Origin: Trifolium pratense
Taxonomy: Eukaryota; Streptophyta; Magnoliopsida; Fabales; Fabaceae
DNA: 64,000 nucleotides
Direction: 5' to 3'
Assembly (NCBI RefSeq): GCF_020283565.1
Contig: NC_060060.1
Coordinates: 37,696,001 to 37,760,000, forward strand
Shown here: positions 47,373-61,424 of the stretch, in pieces
Position numbering within the stretch: the first letter of the stretch is position 1
Layout of the letters: every line of letters begins with the position of its first letter
The notes under the pieces: generated by a model
Database searches by the model: none
Seen by the model: the letters and a program-made list of their open reading frames with translations, nothing else
Told to the model about the DNA's origin: nothing
Position numbers and translations under genes: made by a program

Positions 47373-47620
47373 TTGCCAAGTGGCCTAGTGACTATATATT
47401 TCACTCATAAAATGGATAAGTGGGATGACCGAGGTTCGAACCCCGACCATTTGCATATATAATACTTGTAATGGATAATAATCTACGGGAACCAAATAAT
47501 TAAAAAGTCTAACTAAATTATCTCATGAGTTTAGTTCAATTGATAGAATATTACATTATATATATATGAGGCCGGAGTTTAAACTCTAGTGGTGGAATTT
47601 CTAAACTAATTTAAACTCTT
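47373..47620. repeat. two degraded SINE-like fragments
   Basis: 47375-47462 (minus) has GCCAAGTGGCCTAGTGACTA and GAGGTTCGAACCCCGA. 47522-47600 (plus) has GAGTTTAGTTCAATTGATAG and a worn B-box, GGAGTTTAAACTC. Both match the SINE layout seen at 50649 and 56440. Confidence 0.5.
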
Positions 47621-48565
47621 AAATTATTTATTTAATATAATTCTATTTTTATTAGACTTAGACTTAATGAGAAACACTCGTATTTTAAAGAACGTGCAAA
47701 GTAGATATAATCGACTATAAGTCGTTTTGTAGCCATATCTATGTTGAAAATTGTTTCATCTTATTTTTATAGAAGAAACAATTTTCACCGTTAACAAATT
47801 CAAAGTGTGTCACAACTGCGATTAGGAGAGGCTAAAACTACTTAATGTCAGAATTGACCCCGAACCAGATTAAACTGGCGGTAAAAACCCAAAAAAAAAA
47901 TTCATAATTTAGTACATGTACCTACACCATTTATGTTTAATTTACTAAATAATGGTTAATATTATTTACTTTATTATCTAAAGTGTAAAGTGAATAGTTT
48001 ACTTTAGAGCAGACAAAATTCATATATTTTAGAGTAAAATCTTATTTGGCTCACCAACAAAAAAAATTGATTTAGATTCTTTGCATATAAGACACAGCTA
48101 TAAATTTGGATCATTTTTTTTTTTGGTTACAAAATTTAGATCATTTGGTTTCAAAATCAGTGGCTTTTAATATTTATAATTAATTTATTGACAGTATAAT
48201 TTGAACCGCATATAACCGGATGAACCACATAAAAAACACATAAGTCAGATTAGTGATGAAAAAACTATGAAACTAGAAAAATAAATCCCAATTTTAGCTG
48301 GGGAGAAAATTTCTTACATTTTATAAACCTAAACAAGAAAACTAGCTAGAAAGTAGAACCAAGTCAACAACAATATTCTCTTTAGATTTTTTATTTATTT
48401 TATATATGATTCTATTTTGTTTCATAAGCACACCCCCCACATACAAATTTTCTTACAAACAACAACATTACAAGTTAGCAACACCATCATAACTGCACTA
48501 TCACAAGGAAGACACACTCCTAAGCTTCCACTTATTTCATATTTTACAAATCCTAATACATATTA
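47621..48565. other. spacer and peroxidase 3' UTR
   Basis: AT-rich. No gene seen. The part next to 48566 should be the peroxidase 3' UTR. Confidence 0.45.
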
Positions 48566-50648
<2,083 letters not shown>

Positions 50649-50790
50649 TTTTTTTGTCAAGTAGCTTAGTGGTTAGAAATTTCACCCTTAAGGTGGATAA
50701 GTGGGATGACCGGGGTTGGAACCCGGTTCCTTGCAGGCTGCATACATAATGCAATGTCCCTGCCAACTCAACTAAAGTCACGGGACGACT
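50649..50790 (-). repeat. SINE copy, reverse orientation
   Basis: Minus-strand reading gives a degenerate A-box (GACTTTAGTTGAGTTGGCAG), GGGACATTGCATTATGTATG and GGGTTCCAACCCCGG (B-box). It then has CACTTATCCACCTTAAGGGT and a GCTACTTGACAAAAAAAA tail. It is the best-preserved member in the window. Confidence 0.75.
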
Positions 50791-51149
50791 GAATTCAGTA
50801 CCTTATTATATAAATAATCTTAAATGGCTGAATAGTGGTATTAGAGTTGATAGATTAACTAAAATAGTTTGACTAAATGTGACTAAATTGTAGTATCGAA
50901 AGTCTTGCTAACAATGGTGATCAGGCGAAAAAGACTTAACGATTGAAGGGGTGATTGTTGATATATCAAGTCTGTTGACATTGGATACCATATAAGTGGG
51001 AAGGCTCATATACCTAATGTGTTAAAAATATTGGTTAGGATGTAATACTCAATTCACTTTTATGGTTGCTCTAAGATGTTTTGTGCTCTCCTTATTACCA
51101 AAAATGTACAGCAAATCATATCAAAATATCAACATTTGATTATCTCATT

Positions 51150-51295
51150 TTACTAATGTTAAGAAGTCTCACATCACTTGTGAGATGTCAATATGTGTTT
51201 ATAAAGTAGAGATATCATCTCCTTCCAATCCGGTTTTGTATGGTTGAGTTAGGTCAAACTCTCAATTCTAAGATGGTATCAGAGTTTTCTCCACG
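51150..51295 (+). repeat. LTR-retrotransposon debris with a primer-binding-site motif
   Basis: AAGTCTCACATCACTTGTGAG and TGGTTGAGTTAGGTCAAACT lead into TGGTATCAGAG at 51274-51284. TGGTATCAGAGC complements the 3' end of initiator-Met tRNA and is the usual plant LTR-element primer site. No gag-pol frame follows, so this is a relic. Confidence 0.55.
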
Positions 51296-51865
51296 ATAAA
51301 AATTACTTCAAATTTGATTGCCATTATTTAGTTACCAAATGCTATGTAATGAACAACTTAATTTGCTCTTCAAGTTCATGAATCAACACACTAAGCATAT
51401 AATATAACTTTTCAATTTGCGCACGCCTCAATTAAAATCCATAATTAAATAATCTTGTATATTAAATTCACCCCAAGTTTGCTTATAATATATGTACTGA
51501 TGCATGTTAGCTTCTTCCTTTAATTAGTTTACGATTATAACTATGTCTTAGTCCAATCAGAGTTATTCCATGTTGGCCTAAAGTGGATGGCTAATTTGAT
51601 GCACTCCTCAATACATCATAGTGCATTATGCTGGAATTTTGTCTTTACTATCAATATTCAATGAAAATTTTGTTCATGTTGGACATTCCCTCCCTGTATG
51701 GCTGATCCACTTACAGAATATCAGTTTTCTACGACTACCTCTTCCAGCAATTGAAGTTAATTTATTACAGATTGAAGACAGGTAGGAAATCCATTAAAAT
51801 TGCAAAAAGTGAAGGAAATACTTGTAGAGTTCATCTTTAGGGATATATGCCAACCATTGAGTGGC

Positions 51866-52034
51866 GGGAATGGATTCTCTCAAGTGTAATTTACACTTGA
51901 GAGAATAAAGTGTGGTTTGTTACCATTGATCAAGAGAGAGAAATATATAAAAATTTAGAGAAAATGAATTTAGATGGTGTTAGATTACACTTTATTCTCT
52001 CAAGTGTAAATCACACTTGAGAGAATCCATTCCC
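51866..52034. mobile_element. MULE-like MITE, 169 bp, 10-bp target duplication
   Basis: Ends GGGAATGGATTCTCTCAAGT and (inverted) the same sequence are perfect over at least 20 bp. ATTGAGTGGC is duplicated exactly at 51856-51865 and 52035-52044. Each arm is itself a palindrome (CTCTCAAGTGTAA/TTACACTTGAGAG). Confidence 0.93.
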
Positions 52035-52734
52035 ATTGAGTGGCATTCTGATAGTTTTAAGCCTGAGTGATTAGTCTCATATCGATTATGAATTAATTAA
52101 ATATTATATATATAATAGTGGTAACTCATTTTCAATGTCTTAAGATTTCGGATGGAAATACGAGGTATGAATCATTAATTGTTGTTGCTTCCGCCACTAC
52201 TCGAACTCTCCAACATGTGGTATGATAGTCAATTGTTTTACTAAAGGTAATTGGCTCCTATTCCTGACAATAGTGGTTAGACGGCGTGTCTGTGTCCTCT
52301 TGATGTTGTCTGGCAATCAAGTGTATATATATGTAGATGAAAAATGGATGTTGAGCCAAATGAGATGATTCATATAATGTCTTCTAATTTTAGGTGAAAA
52401 TGTGGTTGTTTAAAGTTTAATGTAGCGATCTTGCACATTTAAACTCCCCTCATGAACCAACACATTCTCCAACCTTATTTATAGCCTAATATTTTATCTT
52501 CTACTAGGTACTTCAAAATAAATTCAGTAATAGACATTACTCATTAGTCATTAGTAATAGACATTGACTTAGCAAATTAAAGGGTTCATTGATATTTTCC
52601 TTTAAATAAGAGTACTCTAGACCTGTTGGCTGATATAGGATTTCCATAATATTTTCACCTCATACAAGTGCAACAGAATATTTTTATTACTGGACCACTA
52701 GACTGTTTAAGATGCTATACTGTCAGAGTATGAT

Positions 52735-52900
52735 CTGAGCCAGACCGGGAGTGGATTACCTCCGGTGAAGTTTTCTCAAGTTTTTAATCCACACCCTTCA
52801 ATCTTTATCTTTTTAACTTTAATATTAATTGTTTTAATTTGGAAGGTCATGATTCGACTGGACCTCTCACTTCACTGGAGAGGATCCAGTCCCGAGCCAG
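52735..52900. repeat. imperfect inverted repeat (possible MITE relic)
   Basis: CAGACCGGGAGTGGATTACC...GGTGAAG on the left and, inverted, CTCGGGACTGGATCCTCTCC...AGTGAAG on the right. Identity is only moderate and no target duplication was found. Confidence 0.4.
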
Positions 52901-53383
52901 ACCACACTACAAGCCCGGATTCATATTGGAATACAAGATCCACTATTTTTGGCTTTAATTCTTTTCAAAGGCTACATATAATATAGTATATTTTAATTTT
53001 ACTTCGTCTGCCAAATTGAAATTTATCCAATCCATTGTACATGAATCGTGTGTACTAACTTATTGGTGTGCACCGCTTCCCACTACATATATTTTGTTAT
53101 TAGCAAATAAGTAGTTCATCACATTAATTTTCTCAGAATTAGACTAGTTCTGCAATATTAATCAATCGTACTTTTTTGAGATAAAGTTTTAGTCTGAAAT
53201 ACAAATATTACAGCCGCCAGCACTAATTTGCAATGCCATTGCCATATCCACGTGGATGGTGGCTTGACTACAATTTTTAAAATGAAGAATTTTACACATT
53301 TCAATATGACGTGGGAAGTATACATCAGAAAGAAATACAAATTTTTGTCCACAAGTCCTAATGCAAAAAAAAAAATAACGAAA

Positions 53384-53475
53384 TTGTTAGGCCAGACGCC
53401 ATGACCGGAGTTTGAACCCCGACTCCTGCAATTGTGTGTGTGAGTTTATGACTTTGTCATTTTGTCTATATACCA
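53384..53475 (-). repeat. SINE-like fragment
   Basis: GCCAGACGCCATGACCGGAG and GTTTGAACCCCGACTCCTGC recall a tRNA-like B-box region of a small retroelement. A-rich sequence at 53364-53374 would be its tail. Confidence 0.4.
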
Positions 53476-53955
53476 GAAAAACAAAATATACAAATAATAT
53501 AGGGTGAGACCTGCTCTGAACGGGCAGAACGGGGTAGCTCCAATGGCAAGGTAAGTGGCTGAAACGTTAGCACTCTAACTCCGAAGGGAAATGCTAAGGA
53601 AATTGGGTGAATAATGCGTATCTTAGGTGTTTGAGATACATGTGTATTTATAGGTCCAACCTTGTATGAATATGCATGGAGAGCGACAATTCCACTACGT
53701 TAATGAGGCTAAAAATATTACTGAGAGGATCCAAATCCGTAATGGATTCCTATTGGTTGAGGTCATGTGCCATAGAGAACGTAAGTGTCTATATTGAGGG
53801 AAGTGATCCCATGCTTGGTAACATGTATTGGGATTGATGAGCTTCATGATTTAAATGAACTTTTAATATGTCTTGAGCTTTAGTCCAGCCCGGAACAAGT
53901 CTATTCAAGGTTGGGTGAGTCAAAGCTTGAATCTATCTATGTACATAGTTGTCTG
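53476..53955. other. spacer before the LINE insertion
   Basis: No gene recognised. The 13-bp sequence ACATAGTTGTCTG at 53943-53955 is the left target duplication of the LINE copy. Confidence 0.5.
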
Positions 53956-54320
53956 GCATCTTTAGCAGGTGGCTCTCGTGCGCGTCGATCTTTTTTACAG
54001 CTCATTTGGCTTGCTTGTGTATGGGTTGTATGGACGGAGCAAAACCATCGATTGTTCACAGGATCAGCAGCTACGCCCCATATGTTGTTGGACAAGATCA
54101 AGCTATATTCTTTTAGGTGGTTGAAGGCGACGAGTGTTACGTTAGCTTATAACTACCATAGCTGGTGGTCTAGTCCTTTGATTTGTTTGGGCTTTGTATG
54201 ATTTGTATATGTTTTTGCTTATTTGACTCTTTGTAAACTCTTGTAGTCTATCCTGGTACGTCTTGTGCTGGGAAGACTGTTGTGGTAATATATCTCATTT
54301 TAGCTTTTTCAAAAAAAAAA
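53956..54320 (+). mobile_element. 5'-truncated LINE copy (3' end of reverse transcriptase ORF + poly-A)
   Basis: Flanked by an exact 13-bp duplication, ACATAGTTGTCTG (53943-53955; 54321-54333), and ends in an A-run at 54310-54320. It translates as the C-terminal tail of a plant non-LTR reverse transcriptase: FLQLIWLACVWVVWTEQN, LLDKIKLYSFRWLKATSVTL and NYHSWWSSPLICLGFV, with stop at 54199-54201. About 110 bp of 3' UTR follows. The apparent start Met at 53911 lies outside the element, so the 96-aa frame is not a real gene. Confidence 0.88.
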
Positions 54321-54434
54321 ACATAGTTGTCTGACAATGTGCCTCCAATATATTGCCCTGTGCAGAATTTGCAACAAAACAAAAATCACATCTCCCATAT
54401 ATGGCTAAAACATGTTTCACATCCTATAGGTTAG

Positions 54435-55233
54435 GTGTGTGTTTGGTTTGGCGTCAAAAAAAATTGATTCTGATAGAATTGAGTTTGATAGAATTGATTT
54501 TGGTTAAAAGTGTATTGGGTGTGAATTGATTTATGTTTGGATACATTAAGTTAAAGTGATTTTTAACATTTGATGTTGTTTGGATAAATTGAATCGAAAT
54601 GACTTTTAGATGTATAATTACCAAAATGAGTTTTAATATGTGTACTTTATTTACCGGAACTAACATAGTTTGTTTCAAAAAAAAAAAAAAAATTAACATG
54701 ATACATTTTTTTTAGTTTAAAAAATTAAAATTAAAATATTTTAATAAAACTATCATCTTTTTTAATTTTTTTTATAAAACTATTTTTTTTTAGTTTTTTT
54801 ATAAAAATAATAAGAAAACAAACGGGTTGTGTAGCCCATCTCTTCTTTGCTTTTTTGACCAGCAATAAATATAAAAAAAAAACCTAAGATAAAAAGCAAA
54901 ATGGGCCACTACCGCTTGGTTTCCTTCTTCAACCTAGAACGAAAACGACTTGCACTGTAGCGGCCGCAACATAACACAGAGAGGTAGATGAAAAAACCAG
55001 TGGAGGGTAAAAGAGGAAGATGAAGAAAAATAAATATGCCCCACACGCCATTAAATTCCAAAATCGATTCTCTTCAACGTAGAAGCTACGAATTGTTGCT
55101 TCCATGAGAATTGATTTTGGATCCCTTGAATTGATTCTGAATGACAAAGCCAAACATAATTTTTTTTCACTTTTCACGGTGGAGGCAAATCAAACGCGCG
55201 TCTAGACTTCCAAACGTGAAACCAAACACACAC
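54435..55233. mobile_element. PIF/Harbinger-like element, 799 bp, TAG duplication
   Basis: GTGTGTGTTTGGTTTGGCGT at the left and (inverted) GTGTGTGTTTGGTTTCACGT at the right are flanked by TAG at 54432-54434 and 55234-55236. The subterminal region repeats AATTGATTTTG-type motifs. An 82-aa minus-strand ORF (54929-55177) has a hydrophobic middle but no domain I recognise. Confidence 0.72.
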
Positions 55234-55559
55234 TAGAACGTTGATAAAATTGAGTTCATATTATCTCACTTTCCTTCCCTCACCTCACTAATTATATTTA
55301 TCTTCTTTTAAAAGTATTAGCGGGGCTATTCTTCAAAAAAAAAAAATATTAACTAAGCTCAAACTCGGGACATTCCAAATTTAAGATCTGTATTTTTACC
55401 ACTGGAGATCAAAAATACAATTTTACCAAAATAAGGTACTAAATTTGCATTTAATTTATTTTAAAACTACTATTTTTTTAATCAAATAGACTAGTGATTA
55501 AAAGTTCACCATTTAATTTATTGCTATGTTTTTATCGATTCATTTTAAAAACTAAAATT

Positions 55560-55735
55560 GATACCAACATAGTGTGACACAGTGGTAGATACTTGAGTCT
55601 CTTAACCATTTGATCCTGAGTTTGATCCTCGGCCGGTGCGTATAAAGAAACATTTGTTAGGAGAATTCAACCCCTTAAATGGATCTCGAGGGAATTAATC
55701 TCTAGTCTCTACAGTTGCGCGCGAATAATACTATT
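55560..55735 (+). repeat. SINE-like fragment
   Basis: GACACAGTGGTAGATACTTGAG, a B-box-like GTTTGATCCTCGGCC and GAATTCAACCCCTTAAATGG followed by CTCTAGTCTCTACAGTTGCG. It seems to be a different tRNA-derived family from the other copies. Confidence 0.4.
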
Positions 55736-55886
55736 GGTTTTAAAAATAAAAAAACTAAATTGATGTTTTTTCCTAATTTAGTAGAGGAAATGCAATCCGT
55801 GTGAAGATAACAGAAAACGGTAAAAATTTCAGATAGAAATAGCAAGTAGCAGGCGAAGGATGAGTCCAAACAAGTAACTCACCGCG

Positions 55887-55892
55887 TTGACC
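55887..55892 (+). promoter_or_regulatory. W-box core (TTGACC)
   Basis: TTGACC, the WRKY-binding core, about 75 bp upstream of the U-box kinase start codon. A single short motif; functional use is inference. Confidence 0.25.
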
Positions 55893-55966
55893 GAACATTC
55901 ATTCATAAACAAATACTAACAACCACTTTTATCTTTATCTTTGTCTTCTTCTCAATCAGATACAAA

Positions 55967-58900
55967 ATGTCTACACCGAGATCGGTTGCAGTTGCCGTCA
56001 GTGGTGGCTCCGGTGCCGCCAAAGGTAGCCGAAGAGCTTTACAATGGGCGATGGAGAATGTTGTTCCTCAAGCAGATAGACTCATCTTAGTTCACGTCAT
56101 CCCTAGAATCACTTCAATTCCATCCCCAGGTATGTATCTCAATCTTACTTTTTATATCACTTTCACAAATCATATGCACAACAAGCTGCAGCTATGAATT
56201 CTGCATCTGTTATAGATAGGTTAACTGCTGGTTTTTTTATTTGCTCTTGAACTCGTTAAGCTTGAATTCATTTAGGGTACGTTTGGATGGGAGGACTTAT
56301 TTTTCTATTCTAGCTAGATTATGAAATGTTTCTAAAAATGAATTAAGCTTTATCAAAATGTTATACAATCATCTATCATTATTATTATTTCAATTTTTTT
56401 AATATCTCAAATATAGACCAAAATATATACTTGGCCATTCCCGTGAGCATAACTCGGTTGTTAGGGAAATTACATGTAACATGCAGGAACGGGGTTCAAA
56501 TTCGAACTCTGGACAACCCACTTATTCACCTTAAAAGTTAAATTTTGGTCACTAGACTACTTGACAAAAAAAAATTATATCTATTACTGCAGAGCTCCAA
56601 AAGATATACTTATCCCTTCAAAATATAAAAAATGGAAGTACTAACCGAAGTGCTTGTTTAGCTATCCAAGTTCTATTCTTTGCAATTGATATATGTAACC
56701 AAACAATCTTCACACAGCTTCAAGGGGACTAAATCTGTGATAATAAGCCACTAATCTTTTTGCTTTTGACAAAGTGTCTTCAAGCCTTTAAAACTCAAAT
56801 GCTCATATATGTATTGCTAAGCTGCACAGTTTCTTTAGTCGTGGTAAAACACATATGCAACTTGGTTAATGTTTCGTGCAATGCTAACATTCTATGTGAA
56901 GACATCTTAGTTTCCATACTGAAACCTCTATCAGGACAGAACACCTTGCATTTTTCATATTGAAACAAAACCGAAAGCTCTTATTCCTGTAATTTGCCAA
57001 TGCTCAACAGTTTGTTCTTCAGCTCCACTACATATAATACTCCTATATTGTTTTATAATGTTCCATTTACTAGTTGCTCAACTTGGCAAAAAACTCTAAA
57101 ATTTGCATCAAAATCTTAGTTTTATTTTCTTCCACACTATGTGATGTGATTGCTACATCTTGAGTCAAGAAATCATTTTTCCTCGTCTTTTGTCTCATAT
57201 ATATAAGTAAGCCATCAATAACCCTCGTATTTACAACCATGCGATTGCCTAATTGTCCTCTTTTGTTAAGTTTTTGTTTCATTGAAGGGCAATGAACCTT
57301 GAGAATTGACTGGGTTGGAGACTGATATTAGGCAATCGCATGGTTGTAAATACAAGCACCCTTTTGGTGCAAGTGTTTTGTTACTTTTATATGATTAGAA
57401 ACTGGTTTTGATGACTGAAATGAACTGATGGTGTTTTGGGATTTCTACACAGCTGGAGGGTATATTCCCATTTCGGAAGCAGATGCCCATGCCTTTGCAG
57501 CTTATGTGCAGGATGTGAAACAGAAGTCTGAAGAAATCTTTGTTTCATTCAAAAAATTATGTGAATCAAACACGGTGTGTTTCTTTCTACAATGTACAGA
57601 TACATATAAGTAATTGGTATGCTATGCAAAATACTTCGACTTTAAAAAAATTATGGTCTCTTTAATAAAATTTATCTGAAAATTTTGTAGATAGAAACCT
57701 TTCTGCTAGAAGATGACAATCCGGCAAATGCACTTCTTAGCTTTATCTCGGAGTCTGGGGTTCAAATATTAGTGCTGGGTTCCGATGACTCAAATTTTAT
57801 TACAAGGTACGTGTTTCCAAATATTCAAAACATTAAAGCAAGCATATTCTTTTTTGAAGTTTTTTGTTTTTAGTCCCTGCCTGAAATTATAAATGTCTAG
57901 GAGCTTTTATGTAATAAATTGACTTGACTTTCACTCCCTGCAGGTATCTACTACCTAATTAGATTTTTGCAATCAGGGATTGTGAACTTGCATGCTAAGT
58001 CTGTTACTGCAACAAAAAACTTCTGTTGGAAGTATAGTGGAATTGATTTTCAGAAACAGTTTCATTAAAAAAATAGGATGGATCATAATCAATCCAATAT
58101 ATTAACCCTTTTACGAAGTTCTTCTAAAGTTCTGGTTTTCTTCCTCTAGGAAGCTAAAAGGACCTGGCATACCGACTACCATTCTAAGATGTGCTCCTGA
58201 AAGCTGTGACATATATGTTGTAGATAGAGATAGAATTGTATCAAAGTTAGCTGATTCTTCATCTTCACATTCTCATGGTATGATTTAATTTCTTGCATTA
58301 TAAGATCTTAGTTCCTGCATCACCTAATGGTATTGCCATCTTATATATAGTTTAGATAATCCTTTTTATCAAACTAGGGTCTTGAATAAAATCTTTTTGG
58401 AATAAGTTGTTGAATTTCTTATTTTCTTATTTTTCCTCCAACAGAGGAAGGCCCAAGGTACATCGTGTCTAATCACGTAAATAAATCAGACAATGGTGCT
58501 GGCGTTGGTGGACAAATATCTGGAATCAGTGCATCCTCAGCAGAACTTAAAATGCTAAAAAATTTCAGATTTCTATCAATATCAGAGCGTAGTTACATTG
58601 GTCTTCAAACCTCTAGTCGTAGGAATTCTTTTGAAAATTCTACTATAAGTGAAGAAGCAAATCCAGAAAACTATGGAGACTATGTTGATTCCATCAGTCT
58701 CCACTCATTTGATTCTATTGCTTCTGCACATCATGAACCGGTAACTTTACTTTTCTTGGTTAGATCGTAATAGCTTGCAGTCACAGTGCTATATATTATG
58801 TGATTCTTCAACATGGCATGGTTTTCATACGACGTTTACTTATGCAGTTAGTCGTGCAAGAAGTAGAACGGTTGCAACTGGAGTTGCAGAGTACGATTGC

Positions 58901-61424
58901 CATGTACAGACAAGTTTGTGAAGAACTGGTTCATGCTCAAAGCAAGGTGAGAGTTTGATAATATTTGGTTTCTCTTTTGTTTGTTGAAGGAAATACATGT
59001 GCGGGTCTCTAATTCAGCTAAACTATCCCCCCTGAATCACATCAAATAATTTGTTCAAAAATGGAAATGTTTGTCGGTAATAACATATAATACTGCTTAT
59101 TAAGTATTTCATGTTTAGATTTTGAATAACTAAAACTTGATCCAGAGCCTTCGCATTGGCATCAAAATTTAACAAATAAAAAGAAAAATTGGTTCAGTCA
59201 TATTCAAACATAACATATGTGTCCTCTTTGATTTTCAATATATTTTTAATTCAAAATTAGTTCATTGAAAGACACGGTCATCTCTACTTCACTGTGTTGC
59301 TAAATTGGAGCACTATAATTTAGAGCTCGGCACTCCACATTATTTGTTTGTGCTCATTCAGAGCAATTTATGGTTTAACGATACAACATAGCTCTGTTTA
59401 CATGTATAGCTTCTTCTCTTTCAGGCCCTTTTACTTTCTTCTGAATCTCTTGAAGAAGCCAAAATAATAAATGCTTCCTTGAAAAGAGAGGAGACTTTGA
59501 GAAAGATTGCTGCAGAAGAGAAAGCAAAGTATTTAAAAGTCATGAAGGAACTTGAGGAGTCGAAAAGTATATTTGCCAAAGAATCATATGAAAGGCAAAT
59601 GGCCGAACTTAATGTCCTTAGAGAATCCATCGAAAAACAGAGAATTGTCGACACGTTACTCTCAAATGACAGGAGATACAGAAAGTATACCATGGATGAA
59701 ATCAAGATCGCGACAAACAACTTATCTGAGGCCTTGGTAATTGGTGAAGGAGGATATGGGAAAGTTTATAAGTGCAATCTTGATCACACACCAGTAGCTG
59801 TAAAGGTTTTGCATCATGACACAATCAACAAGAAATCAGAGTTTCTGAAAGAGGTTTTCCTTGAGCTTTGGTCTTTTTTTTCCATTTGAAATTGTTTGTA
59901 TGGAGTGAGTTTTTGAAACTTACAGAACTCTTGTGTCACCGTTGGAGTTCTTCAGAACATATTTTAAAGTTCTAACTTCTAAAGCATGATTTGATTTATA
60001 AAACTTACAAAGCAAGCTCAAGTATCCAAGTCACTTTGGAAACTTTTAAAAGTGATTACCCCACTAATCCAACTGGAGAAGTTGACTGATATTAAGTTAC
60101 TGATCAGAAAATCCTTGACTCATCTAGCTTCATTAGAATTTGTTCTTTGTTCTCTAGTGTGATGCAATAACCCTCATTTTAAATCTTGCTGATTTAAAAG
60201 TTAAATGATGTTTTTGTCTCGCACTCCCTTAGGTCACATTTTTCATTGCTTTCTAATGACATGCACTTTTCTAATATTTTAAATGACCATAATATTTGAA
60301 TGCTGCAATAATAAGAGAAACTGAGAAAACTTTCCTCCTGTTGTCTCCCATTTATTGCAGGTCGAGATTCTTAGTCAATTACACCATCCAAATATGGTTT
60401 TGTTACTTGGAGCCTGTCCTGAGAATGGTTGCCTTGTTTATGAATACCTGGAAAACGGAAGCCTAGAAGACTATCTTCTCAACAGAAGTGGAAAACCACC
60501 ACTTCCTTGGTTTTTTCGATTTCGTATAATTTTTGAAATGGCTTGTGGTCTCTCTTTCTTGCATAATTCAAAGCCAGAGCCTATTGTTCATCGAGATATA
60601 AAACCCGGCAACATCTTGTTAGACAGAAATTATGTTAGCAAAATTTCAGATGTTGGATTAGCTAAACTCATTTCCGACGCTGTACCTGACAATATCACAG
60701 AGTACAGAGAATCAGTACTTGCTGGTACACTTCATTACATGGACCCAGAGTATCAAAGAACTGGCACTGTTCGACCAAAATCAGATGTATATGCTTTTGG
60801 AGTAATAATTCTTCAGTTGATAACTGCTCGCCATGCACGCGGACTTATTATGACTATTGAAGATGCAATTACAAATGGATCCTTTCGTGATATTTTAGAT
60901 AAATCAGCTGGAGATTGGCCACTGAATGAGACAATTGAATTGGCTGAAATTGGTCTTAAATGCACTGCCCTTAGATGCAGAGATAGACCAGAACTTGATA
61001 CTGAAGTTCTTCCACTGCTCAAAAGACTTTCCGATGTGGCAAATGCTAGTGTCAAGAAAGGAAGAAATAGTATATCCACCCCAAGCCAGTATTATTGTCC
61101 AATCCTTCAGGTATAAACCTGCACTTATCTAATGAAAATGTGGTTATTGTGTTTTTATATCTTTGTGATGCATATATGTTTTTCTTTAAGATGTACTTTT
61201 TCATTCTTGTTTGACTGGTGTGAGTACCGCAGGAAATCATGGATGAGCCATATATCGCCGCTGATGGTTTCACTTACGAGTACAGAGCAATCAAAGCATG
61301 GCTCAGCAAGCACAATGTGTCACCAGTAACAAAGCATAAACTCCACCATTCAGAGTTGATTCCAAACCATACTTTACGTTCTGCCATTCAGGAGTGGAAG
61401 TCAGAAATGACCTTACTTGATTAA
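55967..61424 (+). CDS. USP / coiled-coil / protein kinase / U-box E3 ligase, 9 exons, 764 aa
   Basis: Plant U-box receptor-like cytoplasmic kinase (PUB with N-terminal UspA domain; RLCK-IX type). Exons: 55967-56129, 57453-57574, 57691-57806, 58150-58277, 58445-58740, 58848-58946, 59425-59853, 60361-61110, 61233-61424; all GT-AG and in frame. Residues 1-176 form a universal-stress-protein domain (VAVAVSGGSGAAKGSRRALQ; ILVLGSDDSN). A Ser-rich linker and a coiled coil (about 276-395, EVERLQLELQ; KREETLRKIAAEEKAKYLK) follow. The kinase domain has IGEGGYGKVY (414-423), VAVK with Lys435, HRDIKPGN (528-535; Asp530) and DVG (548-550) instead of DFG, which I recall as usual in this family. The C-terminal U-box starts YYCPILQEIMDEPYIAADGF (about 697 on). 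It probably couples phosphorylation to E2-dependent ubiquitination; substrates are unknown. Confidence 0.95.
56440..56572 (+). repeat. SINE copy in intron 1 of the U-box kinase
   Basis: GTGAGCATAACTCGGTTGTT (A-box), GGGGTTCAAATTCGAACTCT (B-box region), CACTTATTCACCTTAAAAGT and GACTACTTGACAAAAAAAA tail. Same family as 50649, opposite orientation. Confidence 0.72.
57228..57352. ncRNA. perfect 26-bp inverted repeat, candidate small-RNA hairpin in intron 1
   Basis: TATTTACAACCATGCGATTG followed by CCTAAT (57228-57253) is matched without mismatch by its reverse complement at 57327-57352; the loop is 73 nt. It lies inside intron 1 of the U-box kinase, about 100 bp before exon 2. A plain, unbulged stem with no other transposon hallmark could be a young miRNA/siRNA hairpin or a chance inverted duplication. 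Expression is unknown. Confidence 0.4.

Noticed and set aside
53911..54201. 96-aa ORF as an independent gene
   Set aside because: The start lies outside the LINE target duplication; the rest is the LINE reverse transcriptase tail.
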